DNA from: an uncultured Lachnospiraceae bacterium
GTDB taxonomy: Bacteria > Bacillota > Clostridia > Lachnospirales > Lachnospiraceae
Reading direction: 5' to 3'
Length of the DNA stretch: 40,318 nt
Assembly: GCA_902770965.1 (NCBI GenBank)
Contig: CACXUY010000037.1
Location: 1 to 40,318, forward strand
Part shown: piece after piece, positions 7,430-16,819 of the stretch
How positions within the stretch are numbered: position 1 is the stretch's first letter
Layout: each line of letters starts with the position of its first letter
Notes under the pieces: generated by a model
What the model was told of the DNA's origin: nothing
Seen by the model: the letters and a program-made list of their open reading frames with translations, nothing else
The model's database searches: none
Position numbers and translations under genes: made by a program

Positions 7430-10400
7430 TAGAGTAAAGTATTTCACGCCGGCTTCGAATATCTTCATGTCCTGATTGCCGTAGATATTCTTCTGCAGGC
7501 CGTCTCCGCTGCGCTCACAGTGGAGCATCTTGCCGAGGCACCTGCCGTCAGGGCTGGTGATGCCTTCGACGGCGAAGAAGGAGCCGTTTGTGTTCCAGGT
7601 GGGATTCATCACAGGCTTTCCGTCAGGCCTGCAGTACTGGGTCGCTATCTGTCCGTTCACGGCAAGCCTCTGTATCCACTCAGCGTCAGCAACAAAGCGT
7701 CCCTCGCCGTGAGAGGCTGGATTTACGAAGACCTCGCCGGGCTGAGTGAGGGCGAGCCAAGGCGACTTGTTGCTGGTGACACGAACATAATTCATATGTG
7801 AAATGTGGCGGCCGATGGTATTGAAGGTGAGGGTCGGCGCGTCATTTTCCTGCGGCACTATCCTCCCATGAGGCACAAGCCCAAGCTTGATAAGCGCCTG
7901 AAAACCGTTACAGATGCCAAGGACAAGACCGTCGCGCTCAGAAAGAAGCTTCTCGATCTCCACTTTGATCCTCTCATTCCTGAACATGGTGGCGAAGAAC
8001 TTTGCCGAGCCGTCGGGTTCATCACCGGCAGAAAAACCACCGGGGAACATGACGATCTGCGCGTCTGCTATGCCCTTAACAAAATCATCGACAGAAGAGC
8101 GTATATCCTCGGCAGTCATATTGCGCATAACCTGGATGCGCGCCCTCGCGCCTGCCCTCTCCATCGCGCGAGCGCTGTCCACCTCGCAGTTCGTGCCCGG
8201 GAAGGCGGGGATAAATACAGTGGGCTGTCCTAATTTATGACCGCAGATCGCAATATCCTTCGCCGCGTACAGCGGTATATCCTTCGGGCAGTGAAGACCG
8301 CCTGCGGCACCGGCTGAATCCCGTCCGCACGCTTCACGGTTTACAGCAGCATCGCTTCCGTCATCAGCCATGATATTCGCAATATCAGAACGATTATCAA
8401 CAGCATCTGAACACGCATTCCTGCCGTGTTTCCTGTGAGCTGCCTCAGCGCGGAAGACACCGTCAAGCGGAGCTGAAGTCGCCTCCCAAGCCTCTTCAAG
8501 CTTTATACGCGCGTCCTTATATGAAAGAACCGGCTCTTCGGTGACACAGCCGATAACTGCCGCAAGATCCGCGCAGGTCGCCGCCTTCACCAGCTCATCT
8601 GCCCTGTCTGCCGGAACCTCCGCGACGATGCTTCCCCAGCCGGCGCCGAAGAAAATATCCTCCGGCACGCAGTCATCTATTTTCACGCCGAAGCCGTTTC
8701 CGAAGGCCATCTTCGCGAGCGCCTCGGCCAGTCCATGACGCTCTATCTCATAAGCGGATATGATCGCGCCCGAGCAGATTCCTTCGTAAACTGCAGTATA
8801 TATCTTCTTCGCCGCCTCATAATCGGGAAGATATTTATCGCTGACAGGCAGCCGGAACAGCACAAGACTGTTTCCAGCTCCTTTAAGCTCAGGGCTGATG
8901 ACATTCTTATATGAACCATAGCCTACGGCAAATGAGACCAGCGTGGGCGGGACGTCGATGTCGTCAAATGTACCCGACATGCTGTCCTTGCCGCCGATGG
9001 ATGGCAGTCCGAGACCCAGCTGGGCATCATATGCGCCAAGCAGGGCGGAGAAAGGCTGTCCCCACCTCTTGGGATCAACTCCGGGCTTGCCGAAGAATTC
9101 CTGGAAGGTGAAATGTATGCGCTTCCAGTCACACCCGGCGGCGGCAAGCTTTGCCACGGAAGATATCACCGCGAAAACAGAGCCATGGTAAGGACTCCAG
9201 GATGACAGGTAAGGGTCGAAGCCATAGGACATCATCGTCGCCATGTCGGTGCTGCCGGAAAGAACGGGAAGCTTTGCCGCCATCACCTGTGTCTCTGTGC
9301 GCTGCGTCACTCCGCCGTAAGGCATAAGGACAGTTCCGCTGCCGACCGTGGAATCAAACATCTCTACCAGGCCGCGCTGAGTGCATACATTAAGATCCTT
9401 CAATGTATCCATCCAGGCCTCGGCAACATGACGATCCTCATAGGCGGTACTGTCCGCGAATGGGCTTCCTTCTTTTTTCGGAACGACCGCCTCGACGACT
9501 GTCTTCTGATGAGCGCCGTTGGTGTCCAGAAAAGCGCGGCTGATGTTGACTATCTCCTTGCCCCTCCACCTCATGACGAGGCGCTTCTCCTCTGTGACCT
9601 TAGCCACCACAGTCGCCTCAAGGTTCTCCTCGTGCGCGTATCTCAGCATCTCATCCAGATCCTCAGGATCGATCACCAGAGCCATGCGCTCCTGTGACTC
9701 GGAGATGGCTATCTCCGTTCCATCCAGGCCCGCGTATTTCTTCGGAACCTTATCAAGATCGACTGTCAGGCCTGCTGCCAGCTCGCCGATGGCGACAGAT
9801 ACGCCGCCGGCTCCGAAATCGTTGCATTTCCTGATAAGCAGACTGACCTCAGGGCGGCGGAAAAGCCTCTGAAGCTTGCGCTCGGTGGGCGCGTTTCCCT
9901 TCTGAACCTCAGCCCCGCAAGTGTCGATAGACGTGGCGGTATGCGATTTTGAAGAACCTGTCGCGCCGCCGATGCCATCGCGTCCGGTACGTCCTCCAAG
10001 CAGTACGATGATATCGCCCGGCCTTGAGGTTTCACGTATCACATTCTTCCTCGGCGCCGCGCCCATGACCGCGCCTATCTCCATGCGCTTCGCCACGTAG
10101 CCCGGATGATACAGCTCCTTGACATAACCGGTGGCGAGACCGATCTGATTTCCGTAAGAGCTGTAACCCCTGGCAGCATCGGTGACTATCTTGCGCTGAG
10201 GCAGCTTCCCTTTGAGTGTCTTGTCCAAAGAAACTGTCGGGTCGGCCGCGCCCGTCACGCGCATGGCCTGATATACATATGTCCTGCCGGAGAGCGGATC
10301 ACGGATAGCGCCGCCGAGGCAGGTCGCCGCTCCGCCGAAGGGTTCGATCTCAGTAGGGTGATTGTGCGTCTCATTTTTAAAATTGATCAGCCACTCCTCC

Positions 10401-11344
10401 GTCTCGCCGTCTATCTCGACCGGCACGACGATGGAACAGGCATTGATCTCGTCAGTCTCCTCCTGGTCGGTGAAGACGCCTTCCTTCTTCAGCTTCTTTG
10501 CCGCAAGCAGCGCGATATCCATGAGGCAGACATATTTGTCGTCCCTCCCCGCATAAAGCGCGTTGTGGTCAGCCAGATATCTCTCAAATGTCCCGCGGAT
10601 CTCCTCGGTATAGTCTCCCTCTTCAAAGGCAATCCCCGCAAGCTCCGTCTGGAAGGTCGTGTGACGGCAGTGGTCAGACCAATAGGTGTCGAAAACCCTG
10701 ATCTCCGTCATCGAAGGGTCGCGTTTTTCTTCGTCCCTGAAATAATCGCGTATGTAAATGAAGTCGGCAAATGTCATGGCCAATCCAAGGCTGCCATAAA
10801 GCTCCTTAAGCGAAGCCTCATCCATGCCGGTGAAGCCGTCAAATATGCGCACGTCGTCAGGCACATCAAAGACCTGCACAAGAGTCTCCGGCACTTCTCC
10901 GTCCGAGAGCCTCGAATCCACGGGGTTGACGTAATGCGCCTTGATCTTGTCAAGCTGCTCCTCCGTCACGTCTCCCTCTATGACATAAGTGACGGCGGAA
11001 CGGATGATGGGCTCCTCCGCCTCATTTAACAGCTTCACGCACTGCTCGGCTGAATCTGCTCTCTGATCGAACTGCCCCGGAAGCGACTCGACAGAAAAGA
11101 CCTTAGCGCCTTCCGCTCTGGGAAATGTCCCTTCATATAGTATATCGACCGGGGGTTCTGAGAAAATAAGCCCCTTCGCAGCTTCATAGGTGACGTCGCT
11201 GATATTCTCCATATCGTACCTTATCAGCAAACGGATGCCGGTGACCTCGTCCAGACCCAGAAAATCATGTATTTCGTTCAATTCCTTTCTCGCCTGAACA
11301 GCATATTCGGCCTTTTTCTCCACGTAAATCCTTTTTACGCTCAT
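7427..11344 (-). CDS. purL: Phosphoribosylformylglycinamidine synthase, single chain
   Basis: This cytoplasmic enzyme converts FGAR, glutamine and ATP to FGAM in the fourth step of purine synthesis. At 1305 residues it is the large single-chain form (PurS-like N-terminus, two PurM-like halves, glutaminase) and lacks separate PurS and PurQ. Visible motifs include SDHCRHTTF, FKNETHNHPTEIEPFGGAATCLGG, and the C-terminal class I glutaminase with GICNGFQ (nucleophile about Cys1145) and the SHGEGRF and FNTIGRH segments. A linker of about 78 residues (about 964-1041, rich in Ala, Asp and Arg) separates the synthase from the glutaminase and looks longer than usual. AGGAGG lies just upstream of the ATG. 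The stop codon TAA is the first triplet of a structured repeat element. No other pur genes are adjacent. Confidence 0.96.
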   Translation of the reverse strand: MSVKRIYVEKKAEYAVQARKELNEIHDFLGLDEVTGIRLLIRYDMENISDVTYEAAKGLIFSEPPVDILYEGTFPRAEGAKVFSVESLPGQFDQRADSAEQCVKLLNEAEEPIIRSAVTYVIEGDVTEEQLDKIKAHYVNPVDSRLSDGEVPETLVQVFDVPDDVRIFDGFTGMDEASLKELYGSLGLAMTFADFIYIRDYFRDEEKRDPSMTEIRVFDTYWSDHCRHTTFQTELAGIAFEEGDYTEEIRGTFERYLADHNALYAGRDDKYVCLMDIALLAAKKLKKEGVFTDQEETDEINACSIVVPVEIDGETEEWLINFKNETHNHPTEIEPFGGAATCLGGAIRDPLSGRTYVYQAMRVTGAADPTVSLDKTLKGKLPQRKIVTDAARGYSSYGNQIGLATGYVKELYHPGYVAKRMEIGAVMGAAPRKNVIRETSRPGDIIVLLGGRTGRDGIGGATGSSKSHTATSIDTCGAEVQKGNAPTERKLQRLFRRPEVSLLIRKCNDFGAGGVSVAIGELAAGLTVDLDKVPKKYAGLDGTEIAISESQERMALVIDPEDLDEMLRYAHEENLEATVVAKVTEEKRLVMRWRGKEIVNISRAFLDTNGAHQKTVVEAVVPKKEGSPFADSTAYEDRHVAEAWMDTLKDLNVCTQRGLVEMFDSTVGSGTVLMPYGGVTQRTETQVMAAKLPVLSGSTDMATMMSYGFDPYLSSWSPYHGSVFAVISSVAKLAAAGCDWKRIHFTFQEFFGKPGVDPKRWGQPFSALLGAYDAQLGLGLPSIGGKDSMSGTFDDIDVPPTLVSFAVGYGSYKNVISPELKGAGNSLVLFRLPVSDKYLPDYEAAKKIYTAVYEGICSGAIISAYEIERHGLAEALAKMAFGNGFGVKIDDCVPEDIFFGAGWGSIVAEVPADRADELVKAATCADLAAVIGCVTEEPVLSYKDARIKLEEAWEATSAPLDGVFRAEAAHRKHGRNACSDAVDNRSDIANIMADDGSDAAVNREACGRDSAGAAGGLHCPKDIPLYAAKDIAICGHKLGQPTVFIPAFPGTNCEVDSARAMERAGARARIQVMRNMTAEDIRSSVDDFVKGIADAQIVMFPGGFSAGDEPDGSAKFFATMFRNERIKVEIEKLLSERDGLVLGICNGFQALIKLGLVPHGRIVPQENDAPTLTFNTIGRHISHMNYVRVTSNKSPWLALTQPGEVFVNPASHGEGRFVADAEWIQRLAVNGQIATQYCRPDGKPVMNPTWNTNGSFFAVEGITSPDGRCLGKMLHCERSGDGLQKNIYGNQDMKIFEAGVKYFTL

Positions 11345-11400
11345 CCTAACCTCCTGTCCTTGTGTCTTATCTCCCCAAGACTACATTTTCCTTTTAAGGC

Positions 11401-12366
11401 TTATAAACCACCCTGTTTTTTGGCAGCCGCGTTGTCCATCACGGCTTGCGAGATACGCATTACTTCCTTTATATATTCCTCGGCCTCGCCCATCCTTTGA
11501 GCTAGCTCAGTGAGCGTAGCTGACCGCCCAAGCTCCTCTTCCAGCTCTTTTGTGATAGACAGCAGCTGGTTCGCGTCCCTGGCGAGCTTCTCCGCTGTCT
11601 GTACAAATTCATTCTCCTCGCCAACTGCCGCATCCATTGCTTCTTCTATTTTCCTATAAAGCATGACGCGAAACTCTTCCTCTATGGGCGTCAGCCCAGC
11701 GGTTTTATAATCCTCGATAGCAGCTACAAGAGCGAGGTTTCCCTCCTGGATTAGGTCTCCCAGGTTTACCCCCTTGCCGGCAGCACACCTTGCTATATCG
11801 ACTACTGTCGCCATATTGATCTCAGTCAGCCTCCGGGCGACGCTGTCATCGCCGGACAATAGGCGCTCCAGGAGCCAGCCAGTCTCACCGTCTGCCTCAG
11901 CCTCTATCTCTCCGATAATACTAAGATAGTCATCCAGATATGCCTTTTCCTCCTTGCTGAGACTGCTTTCTTCCCTTGCGCTTTTACCGCCGGTTATAGG
12001 ACGCAGGTTTTGGCCTGCCTTTAATGATGTCCTCTCGACACGGATACGCGGATAAATGTCATCAACATCGGCAGCCGCATACATGCTGCTTTCATTATCA
12101 GCGCTATAACCACCACTCTCACCATCCCCATCATCCTCATCAAAATTCGTGACTGTGATGCTGTATGTGTCATGGGGTTCGTAATCATCTATGATGATCT
12201 TCTTCTCATCCGCGTATTTATATATCCGTGCTACCTTTTGCCTGTCAAGCTCAACGCCCTCAAAGCATCTGACTATGTCCCCTACCTTAACATGGTAGTT
12301 GTTTGCCGCTGCCGTCTGCCGAAGCCGTTCCAGGCAATCCATCCAAAGCTCACGTTGATCTGTCAT
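11401..12366 (-). CDS. Sigma-70-like protein lacking region 4
   Basis: This 321-residue protein has a sigma region 1.1-like N-terminus (VGDIVRCFEGVELDRQKVARIYKYADEKKI is only recognisable in shape). An acidic low-complexity linker follows (about 72-130). Then come a region 1.2/2-like block, LSKEEKAYLDDYL and NMATVVDIARCAAGKGVN, LGDLIQEGNLALVAAIEDYK, and a region 3-like block TLTELAQRMGEAEEYIKEVM. It ends there: no region 4 helix-turn-helix is present, and the region 2.4 segment that reads the -10 box is not recognisable. It may therefore bind RNA polymerase core without normal promoter recognition, or regulate another sigma. It lies 56 bases upstream of purL on the same strand. The role is unknown; the family call rests on motif shape. 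Confidence 0.6.
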   Translation of the reverse strand: MTDQRELWMDCLERLRQTAAANNYHVKVGDIVRCFEGVELDRQKVARIYKYADEKKIIIDDYEPHDTYSITVTNFDEDDGDGESGGYSADNESSMYAAADVDDIYPRIRVERTSLKAGQNLRPITGGKSAREESSLSKEEKAYLDDYLSIIGEIEAEADGETGWLLERLLSGDDSVARRLTEINMATVVDIARCAAGKGVNLGDLIQEGNLALVAAIEDYKTAGLTPIEEEFRVMLYRKIEEAMDAAVGEENEFVQTAEKLARDANQLLSITKELEEELGRSATLTELAQRMGEAEEYIKEVMRISQAVMDNAAAKKQGGL

Positions 12367-12434
12367 TTACGCTATTCCTCTTCAATAAGAAACCTACATG
12401 CCAAGTTTGGCACAACCATACTTTATAAATCCCC

Positions 12435-12585
12435 GCGTGGCTCCGTACTTCGCACTCCAGCCACGCTAACCAGTATTCGCACTTTTCGCCCGCTGCGCGG
12501 GTCCGTTCTCATACCGGTTGTCCTTCGGTGACCGCACTCATCCGAAAGCAAGCTTTCGTCTGTGTGCGTTCGCCTCAGGGACTTA
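12435..12585 (-). repeat. Structured repeat element, copy 2 (after hemW)
   Basis: Starting at the hemW stop codon, the minus strand reads TAA then GTCCCTGAGG, a hairpin with arms CGCAC/GTGCG and CGAAAGC/GCTTTCG, CCGAAGGAC, ACCGGTATGAG, CCCGC-GCA-GCGGG and GTGCGAATA (ending 12474). This is the same order as copy 1 after purL. The central hairpin differs in sequence from copy 1 but still pairs. A further hairpin, GCGTGGCT (12435-12442) with AGCCACGC (12459-12466), follows in this copy only. Confidence 0.65.
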
Positions 12586-14277
12586 TAACATAAAATCCGC
12601 AAGTACCCTGTTGCTCACATCTATGCCCTCATCGGTAAAGCTGATCCTCCCGCCAGCTTTTTGCAGAAGACCCATACTTATATATCGTTCGACCACATCA
12701 CCATATAGTTTTGAAAATAAGTCGCATCCCACATTCTCGCCCGGTGCAGTACCCCCGACAGGCTCGGTCTGATAATCCTTGACGTTTTGGTCAGCTCCGT
12801 CATTTTCACTCAACGCCGTCCCCCTGACAGGCTCGGTCTGATAATCCTTGACATTTTGGTCAGCTCCACCTTTTTCATAAGATGAAAAACGCCTGTTAAA
12901 ATCTTCCGCGGATACTCCCTCCATCATCCGTAGCCCAAGGAACATGAATTCTTCCATCTCCTCGTTCTTCGATTGCTTCTCATACCTGTCAAGCACCTTC
13001 TCGGAAACCGCGTATCGGCGGTACTCATCCATGTTCTCAGGCGCCCGAAACCGTCTTCCTTCTATATAAGAGGACGCTCCAAGCCCGATGCCCAGATAGT
13101 CGCCCCCGGTCCAATAAACGATGTTATGCCTGCACTCGTAGCCCGGCAGGGAATAATTCGATATCTCGTATCGCTCATAGCCATGCTGCTTCAGTATCAT
13201 TTTCGTGAAATGATACATCTGCCTTTCATCTTCTTCAGATGGCAGGGGAGCGGGCGATACAACCGATGCGCCATCATCGCGAACAGCAATACCCGCTGAT
13301 GCTGACGACCCGGCAGCAGTATTGGCCGATAGCGATGATCCGGCAGCACTACCAGACAATGCCGATGGACCGGCAGCCGTTTTCGAATCTCCGTACAGCT
13401 CATAGAAAGGTGTCCCCTCCTCAATGATCAGGCTGTACGCGGAGATATGCTCAGGGCGTAATGCCAACACCTTCTCCAGTGTCCTCCGCCAGCTTTCCGT
13501 CGTCTGCCCCGGCAAAGCTGACATCAGGTCAATATTGATGTTGTCAAAGCCGCAGCTTCTCGCAAGAAGATAGTTCTCCTCAAACATCTTCCAGCTGTGT
13601 ATACGCCCAAGCCGGGCAAGCTCTTCATCGTCCGCCGACTGTAAACCGATACTTAGCCGATTGATGCCCGCCTGACGCCACAGCCTCAGCTTCTCCTCAC
13701 CGAAGGTCCCGGGATTAGCCTCAAGCGTGATCTCAGGGATAAGATCAGCCTCATGCTTACCCTCAATGTCATGCTCGCTATTCTCAATGCTATGGCCGCT
13801 CTTTATGTCTTGTTCGCTCTCAATGCTATGCTCGCTATTCTCAATACCATGCCCGCTCTTTATGTCATGTTCGCTCTCAATGCTATGCTCGCTGTTCTCA
13901 ATACCATGCCCGCTCTTTATGTCATGTTCGCTCTTCTCTATGCTGTGCACGCTCTCAATGTCATGCTCGGTCGAGCTGATGTCTCCGGAGGCAGCAGTAA
14001 AAGCACGGCCGCTCCGCTTGCTTATTTCTTCCAGACAAGCCGCTATATATTCTCCCTGAACAAACGAGGGCGTGCCCCCACCGAAAAAGATGCTTCTTAT
14101 CCTGCGCTTTCCCAGCAGCTCAGACCAGGAACGTATCTCCTCAAGAAGGCTCTCAAAGTACGCGGCTGCCTCGTCAGGCTCCGGCACATGCGAAAGAAAA
14201 TCACAGTAGGCGCATTTTCTCGCGCAAAACGGCACATGGATGTATATTGAAAGGGGTCTTTCCTTATATGACTCCAT
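12583..14277 (-). CDS. hemW: HemW-like radical SAM protein with repeat insertions
   Basis: HemW is a radical SAM haem chaperone (formerly called HemN-like coproporphyrinogen oxidase). The N-terminus PLSIYIHVPFCARKCAYCDF carries the CX3CX2C cluster motif, followed by GGGTPS and later the SIGLQSADDEELARLGRIH and ISNYSLPGYECRHN blocks typical of the family. At about 564 residues it is far longer than the usual 370-400. The extra length is three insertions: a 19-residue tandem repeat (EHDIKSGHGIENS type) after the GGGTPS block, a Ser/Ala-rich stretch before LPSEEDERQMYHF, and two copies of a 23-residue unit near the C-terminus. The start is uncertain: ATG 14277 fits the family best, but ATG 14298 and GTG 14307 are in frame. 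It lies downstream of lepA, as in many Firmicutes. Confidence 0.88.
   Translation of the reverse strand: MESYKERPLSIYIHVPFCARKCAYCDFLSHVPEPDEAAAYFESLLEEIRSWSELLGKRRIRSIFFGGGTPSFVQGEYIAACLEEISKRSGRAFTAASGDISSTEHDIESVHSIEKSEHDIKSGHGIENSEHSIESEHDIKSGHGIENSEHSIESEQDIKSGHSIENSEHDIEGKHEADLIPEITLEANPGTFGEEKLRLWRQAGINRLSIGLQSADDEELARLGRIHSWKMFEENYLLARSCGFDNINIDLMSALPGQTTESWRRTLEKVLALRPEHISAYSLIIEEGTPFYELYGDSKTAAGPSALSGSAAGSSLSANTAAGSSASAGIAVRDDGASVVSPAPLPSEEDERQMYHFTKMILKQHGYERYEISNYSLPGYECRHNIVYWTGGDYLGIGLGASSYIEGRRFRAPENMDEYRRYAVSEKVLDRYEKQSKNEEMEEFMFLGLRMMEGVSAEDFNRRFSSYEKGGADQNVKDYQTEPVRGTALSENDGADQNVKDYQTEPVGGTAPGENVGCDLFSKLYGDVVERYISMGLLQKAGGRISFTDEGIDVSNRVLADFML
12753..12868. repeat. 69-bp tandem repeat inside hemW
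   Basis: About 1.7 copies of a 69-bp unit (GCTCGGTCTG at 12762 and 12831) encode QNVKDYQTEPV-containing segments twice. The period is a multiple of three, so the reading frame is kept. Confidence 0.85.
13774..13935. repeat. 57-bp tandem repeat inside hemW
   Basis: CTCGCTATTCTC-type units start at 13774, 13831 and 13888, an exact period of 57 bases or 19 codons, with further degenerate copies on both sides. They encode a hydrophilic His/Glu/Ser/Ile-rich repeat. The unit also contains a shorter internal repeat, since EHDI and EHSI blocks alternate. Confidence 0.9.
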
Positions 14278-14324
14278 CGAATTACGATCTCTGCACATCC
14301 TCTGCACCTGCTACCTGCTGTCCG

Positions 14325-14467
14325 CTTGTATCCGCTCTCTATAATACACATTTCACGGTTGGCCTGTGTGTAAGCGCAGATTATTGCCGCTTGTATCTGC
14401 ACACCATAGTACACACTTGTATCCGGGCACCATAGTACACACTTGTATCCGCGCACCATAGTACACA
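14325..14467. repeat. 26-bp tandem repeats between lepA and hemW
   Basis: Units beginning CTTGTATC start at 14390, 14416 and 14442 with a 26-bp period and end in CACCATAGTACACA. A degenerate unit lies at 14325-14350. There are no unique spacers, so this is a minisatellite and not a CRISPR array. It occupies the lepA-hemW intergenic interval. Confidence 0.85.
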
Positions 14468-14587
14468 CTTTAGTCCGTACTTTATCATCCGGGCTTAATC
14501 ATCGGCGCCTTGTCAGGAGCGCATTCTCAGCCTCAGCTTATCATCAGGTCAAATATTCCGTGCCCGGCGATCCACACCGGCGATTTC

Positions 14588-16399
14588 TCACTCACTGTCC
14601 AGCTTCAGCACGCTCATAAAAGCCTTCTGAGGAACCTCAACGCTTCCTATCTGCCTCATGCGTTTCTTGCCTTCCTTCTGCTTCTCGAGGAGCTTGCGCT
14701 TCCTGGAAATATCTCCGCCATAGCATTTCGCCAGAACATCCTTCCTCAGAGCCTTAACGGTCTCACGGGCGATTATCTTGCTGCCTACCGCCGCCTGAAT
14801 GGGGATATCAAAAAGATGCCTCGGGATCTCTCCGGTCAATTTCTCGCACATCTTTCTGGCGCGCTCATAAGCATTGCTGGAATGGAGGATGAAGGAAAGC
14901 GCGTCCACGGGTTCCCGGTTGATCAGGATATCAAGCCGCACCAGGTCAGATTTCACATAGCCCTTGAGGTCATAATCGAGGGAAGCATAGCCTCTGGATC
15001 TTGATTTGAGGGCATCGAAGAAATCATAGATGATCTCGTTCAGCGGAAGCTCGTACTTGAGAAGAGCGCGCGTCTGCTCTAAATATTCGGTTCCGAGATA
15101 CACTCCTCTCCGCTCCTGGCAGAGGCTCATGATGGGTCCGATAAATTCGGTCGTCACCAGTATCTCTGCCGAGACGATAGGCTCCTCCATATAGTCGATC
15201 TCTGACGGATCAGGCATATTTGTCGGATTCGTCAGATCTATCACCGTACCGTCAGTCTTATGCACCTTGTAGACGACGCTCGGGGCGGTCGTCACCACAT
15301 CGAGGTCATACTCACGGTCGATCCTCTCCTGCACCACATCCAGATGCAGCAAGCCAAGGAAACCGCAGCGGAAACCGAAGCCGAGCGCGACGGATGTCTC
15401 CGGCTCATACTGGAGCGCGGCGTCGTTTAGCTGAAGCTTCTCCAGCGCGTCCCTCAGATCAGGATATTTCTTCGTGTCCGCGGGATAGAGGCCGCAGTAT
15501 ACCATCGGCTGGACCTTCTTGTAGCCGGGGAGGGCTTCCGCGCAGGGGCGGGCTGCTTCCGTTATGGTATCGCCCACTCTCTCCTCCCTGAGCTCCTTCA
15601 TGCCGGTGGCGACATATCCGACCATGCCCGCGGGCAGCTCATCGCAGGGGATGAGGCGTCCGGCTCCAAAATATCCTACCTCGGTGACATCTGCCTCCGC
15701 CTCGGTCGCCATCATCCTTATCCTCATGCCCTTACGTACCACACCGTCCCTGACACGGATGAACGCGATGACGCCTTTATATGAATCATAAAAAGAATCG
15801 AAGATCAGTGCCTTCAGCGGCGCGTTCTCATCGCCTGTCGGAGCAGGCAGCCTGTGCACGATGGCCTCCAGAACCTCCTCGATATTGATGCCCTGCTTGG
15901 CTGAGATCTGAGGAGCGTCCTGCGCTTCGATTCCGATTATATCCTCTATCTCGTCTATGCAATGCTGCGGATCGGCTCCGAGAAGATCGATCTTATTTAT
16001 GACAGGGATCACCTCAAGGTCAGCGTCCAGCGCAAGATAGACATTCGCCAGAGTCTGCGCCTCAACTCCCTGAGTGGCATCCACCACGAGTATCGCGCCG
16101 TCACAAGCGGCGAGGCTTCTGGAGACCTCATAATTAAAATCGACATGGCCAGGAGTGTCTATGAGATTGAAGATATATTCCTGACCATCATCAGCTTGAT
16201 AAATGATCCGAACCGCCTGTGATTTTATGGTTATGCCGCGTTCCCGCTCCAGGTCCATATTGTCAAGAACCTGGTCCTGCATCTCCCTCTCAGTCAGCGT
16301 ACCTGTCTTTTCTATAATCCTGTCCGCAAGCGTCGATTTACCGTGATCGATATGCGCTACGATGCAGAAATTGCGAATCTTGCTCTGATCATATCCCAT
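14588..16399 (-). CDS. lepA: Elongation factor 4 (LepA)
   Basis: LepA is a ribosome-associated translational GTPase that remodels stalled or mistranslocated ribosomes. The 603-residue protein has the full domain order. The G domain shows [13 protein letters not shown] (G1), [10 protein letters not shown] (G2), DTPGHVDF (G3) and NKIDLLGAD (G4). Domains II and III follow, then the LepA-specific C-terminal domain ending near [27 protein letters not shown] chose the ATG at 16397-16399, because the GGAG site (16406-16409) lies six bases upstream and overlaps the earlier in-frame ATG at 16411. A promoter is visible at 16474-16502. hemW follows, as in the common Firmicutes order lepA-hemW. Confidence 0.97.
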   Translation of the reverse strand: MGYDQSKIRNFCIVAHIDHGKSTLADRIIEKTGTLTEREMQDQVLDNMDLERERGITIKSQAVRIIYQADDGQEYIFNLIDTPGHVDFNYEVSRSLAACDGAILVVDATQGVEAQTLANVYLALDADLEVIPVINKIDLLGADPQHCIDEIEDIIGIEAQDAPQISAKQGINIEEVLEAIVHRLPAPTGDENAPLKALIFDSFYDSYKGVIAFIRVRDGVVRKGMRIRMMATEAEADVTEVGYFGAGRLIPCDELPAGMVGYVATGMKELREERVGDTITEAARPCAEALPGYKKVQPMVYCGLYPADTKKYPDLRDALEKLQLNDAALQYEPETSVALGFGFRCGFLGLLHLDVVQERIDREYDLDVVTTAPSVVYKVHKTDGTVIDLTNPTNMPDPSEIDYMEEPIVSAEILVTTEFIGPIMSLCQERRGVYLGTEYLEQTRALLKYELPLNEIIYDFFDALKSRSRGYASLDYDLKGYVKSDLVRLDILINREPVDALSFILHSSNAYERARKMCEKLTGEIPRHLFDIPIQAAVGSKIIARETVKALRKDVLAKCYGGDISRKRKLLEKQKEGKKRMRQIGSVEVPQKAFMSVLKLDSE

Positions 16400-16473
16400 G
16401 TTAATCTCCATTCCGGCATATAGGGCTGGCGGCCATGATAAGCATGCCCAAAGCCCACACTACATGTTGTTTT

Positions 16474-16502
16474 AGTTTAACACAAAAGTCCTATAACGAC
16501 AA
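16474..16502 (-). promoter_or_regulatory. Probable lepA promoter
   Basis: On the minus strand TTGTCG (16497-16502) and TAAACT (16474-16479) are 17 bases apart, about 75 bases before the chosen lepA start. The match is fair, not perfect. Confidence 0.5.
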
Positions 16503-16648
16503 CACAGTAATGAAAAGCCTGACGCATGCCGTTGCTGCTTTAGAAGCCACACGTCACGGCACATCCGGACTGGCTAATTGGCAAGGGAATCAATTCCGAT
16601 CAATGTTTCGATATCCGTTTTGTACATATATAGTATAGCTTTTTAATA

Positions 16649-16677
16649 TTGACTACAGCCATTGTTGTTTGTAAAAT
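16649..16677 (+). promoter_or_regulatory. Probable promoter of the PfkB kinase gene
   Basis: TTGACT (16649-16654) and TAAAAT (16672-16677) have a 17-base spacer. The predicted leader of about 135 bases contains two palindromic repeats (16682-16775) that could fold in the RNA and affect expression. Confidence 0.6.
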
Positions 16678-16681
16678 TATA

Positions 16682-16775
16682 GTAACTGTTCAACATCCCA
16701 GATTCGGGATGCTGCACATAAAGTATAACTTCAGCACATGTTCGGCACCCCAGACTCGGGATGCTGAATAATTAC
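16682..16775. repeat. Two copies of a dispersed palindromic repeat
   Basis: Copy one (16682-16716) contains CATCCC-AGATTC-GGGATG and begins GTAACTGTTCA. Copy two (16739-16775) contains CACCCC-AGACTC-GGGATG and ends GCTGAATAATTAC. The full consensus reads as a hairpin, GTAACTATTCAGC + ACCCC + AGACTC + GGGAT + GCTGAATAGTTAC. Relatives lie at 5669, 37075-37112, 38910-38950 and 39059. Confidence 0.75.
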
Positions 16776-16819
16776 AATTTCCATAAAAATGCATCCACAA
16801 AAAAACAGGAGGAGAAGAC

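Noticed and set aside
10106..11029. 307-codon plus-strand frame opposite purL
   Set aside because: Antisense to a conserved enzyme and without recognisable domains or ribosome binding site.
13753..14250. Leu/Met-rich plus-strand frame that could look like a membrane protein
   Set aside because: It is the complement of the 57-bp tandem repeat in hemW; its regular pattern comes from the repeat.
14325..14467. Possible CRISPR array or iterons of an origin
   Set aside because: The 26-bp units are contiguous, with no spacers, no dnaA boxes and no replication gene nearby.
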